A stretch of 5,682 nt of DNA from Desulfurococcales archaeon. Its GTDB lineage: Archaea > Thermoproteota > Thermoprotei_A > Sulfolobales > NBVN01. Position 1 is the first letter of the stretch; every line of letters starts with the position of its first letter. Where the stretch lies: contig JAGGTW010000069.1 in the NCBI GenBank assembly GCA_021163585.1, forward strand, positions 1 through 5,682, read 5' to 3'. The notes under the pieces are model-generated. The model had not been told where the DNA came from and made no database searches. It worked only from the letters and a program-made list of their open reading frames with translations. Of this stretch, positions 5,315 to 5,682 are shown one piece after another. Made by a program: the position numbers and the translations under genes.

Positions 5315-5682
5315 GTGGTTGAGAGGTACAGTCTAGGTAATGAAGAACTCGATGAACTGGTCGGGGAACTAGAGCCTGGCACTATTCTCCTAATTGAGGG
5401 AGAACCAGGTGCCGGGAAGACCACGCTCGCCCTAGGCATAGCTTACAGGAACGCTGTCGAGAGGGGTGCTAAGGTACTTTACATAGCGTTCGGCGAGATC
5501 CCTGAGAAGCTGGTTAAGTATGCGGGCTCGATAGGTCTAGGTATTGAGAAGCTGATCAGTGAGGGCAGGTTAAGGATCGAGAGAGTACCTATGGTGAGTG
5601 ATAAGGAGCTGATCGACATAGTTACTCAGTCGATTGCTGAGGGTATGGAGTCCTACGACATAGTTATAGTTGACAGCGTAAC
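5315..5682 (+). CDS. KaiC/RadA-type RecA-fold ATPase, N-terminal part (end outside window)
   Basis: The first 122 codons encode a RecA-fold ATPase domain of the archaeal KaiC-like (RadA-related) group. It opens with RYSLGNEELDELVGELEPGTILLIEG, split as the usual lead helix and first strand. A Walker A loop GEPGAGKTT follows at residues 29-37. The segment LYIAFGEIPEKLVKYAGSIG (55-74) corresponds to the KaiC 'EE.P..L..YA.S.G' stretch, here with a single E61 where KaiC has two acidic residues. Walker B is YDIVIVDSV (114-122), with D120. Family members take part in signalling, DNA repair or motility assembly (FlaH/ArlH); too little is visible to choose. It is not RadA recombinase itself, because there is no N-terminal helix-hairpin-helix domain. 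GTG 5315 is chosen because of GGTGGT 5-6 bases upstream and the domain beginning at once. Upstream the frame closes at TAA 5285. Confidence 0.85.
   Translation, partial: MVERYSLGNEELDELVGELEPGTILLIEGEPGAGKTTLALGIAYRNAVERGAKVLYIAFGEIPEKLVKYAGSIGLGIEKLISEGRLRIERVPMVSDKELIDIVTQSIAEGMESYDIVIVDSV

Overview
The window reads as DNA from a thermophilic, probably crenarchaeal, archaeon. This rests on TATA-box promoters about 25 bases before likely start points, GGAGGTGAT-type ribosome binding sites, frequent GTG and TTG starts, heavy use of AGG, AGA and ATA codons, and the gene families present. The species cannot be named from the sequence. All recognised genes lie on the + strand.

Bases 1-1435 form a tight cluster. 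The end of a MNT-type nucleotidyltransferase overlaps a HEPN-domain partner by 8 bases, and an SfsA-family protein with a PD-(D/E)XK nuclease-like core follows 13 bases later. Bases 1436-1696 are non-coding, with imperfect hairpins, and end in the promoter and a probable operator of a second two-gene module. That module (1697-2427) is a VapBC-type pair: an AbrB-fold antitoxin and a PIN-domain toxin.

Bases 2428-2743 are an AT-rich non-coding stretch with an 11-bp imperfect inverted repeat and a good TATA box. They lead into a NhaC-family Na+/H+ antiporter (2744-4526) whose reading frame is broken twice within about 60 bases, right around its most conserved motif. Next is a small MoaD/ThiS-like ubiquitin-fold protein (about 4620-4897) that needs three single-base corrections to read through. 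When corrected it ends exactly in the Gly-Gly tail expected of the family. All five breaks can be written as a one-base length change in a short run of identical bases, so sequencing or assembly error is the leading explanation and true gene decay the main alternative.

Bases 4898-5314 hold no recognised gene. The first part is rich in mutually exclusive complementary segments and also contains a 73-codon open frame without a start. The second part is AT-rich, with a strong unused ribosome binding site. The window closes with the first 122 codons of a KaiC/RadA-type RecA-fold ATPase, preceded by a clear TATA box.

Functionally this looks like a patchwork of two toxin-antitoxin-type modules beside housekeeping transport and cofactor/sulfur-carrier genes. 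I see no CRISPR array, insertion sequence, rRNA or tRNA. The points most worth follow-up are the clustered frameshifts, the possible structured RNA after the moaD-like gene, and the HEPN protein that lacks its catalytic histidine.
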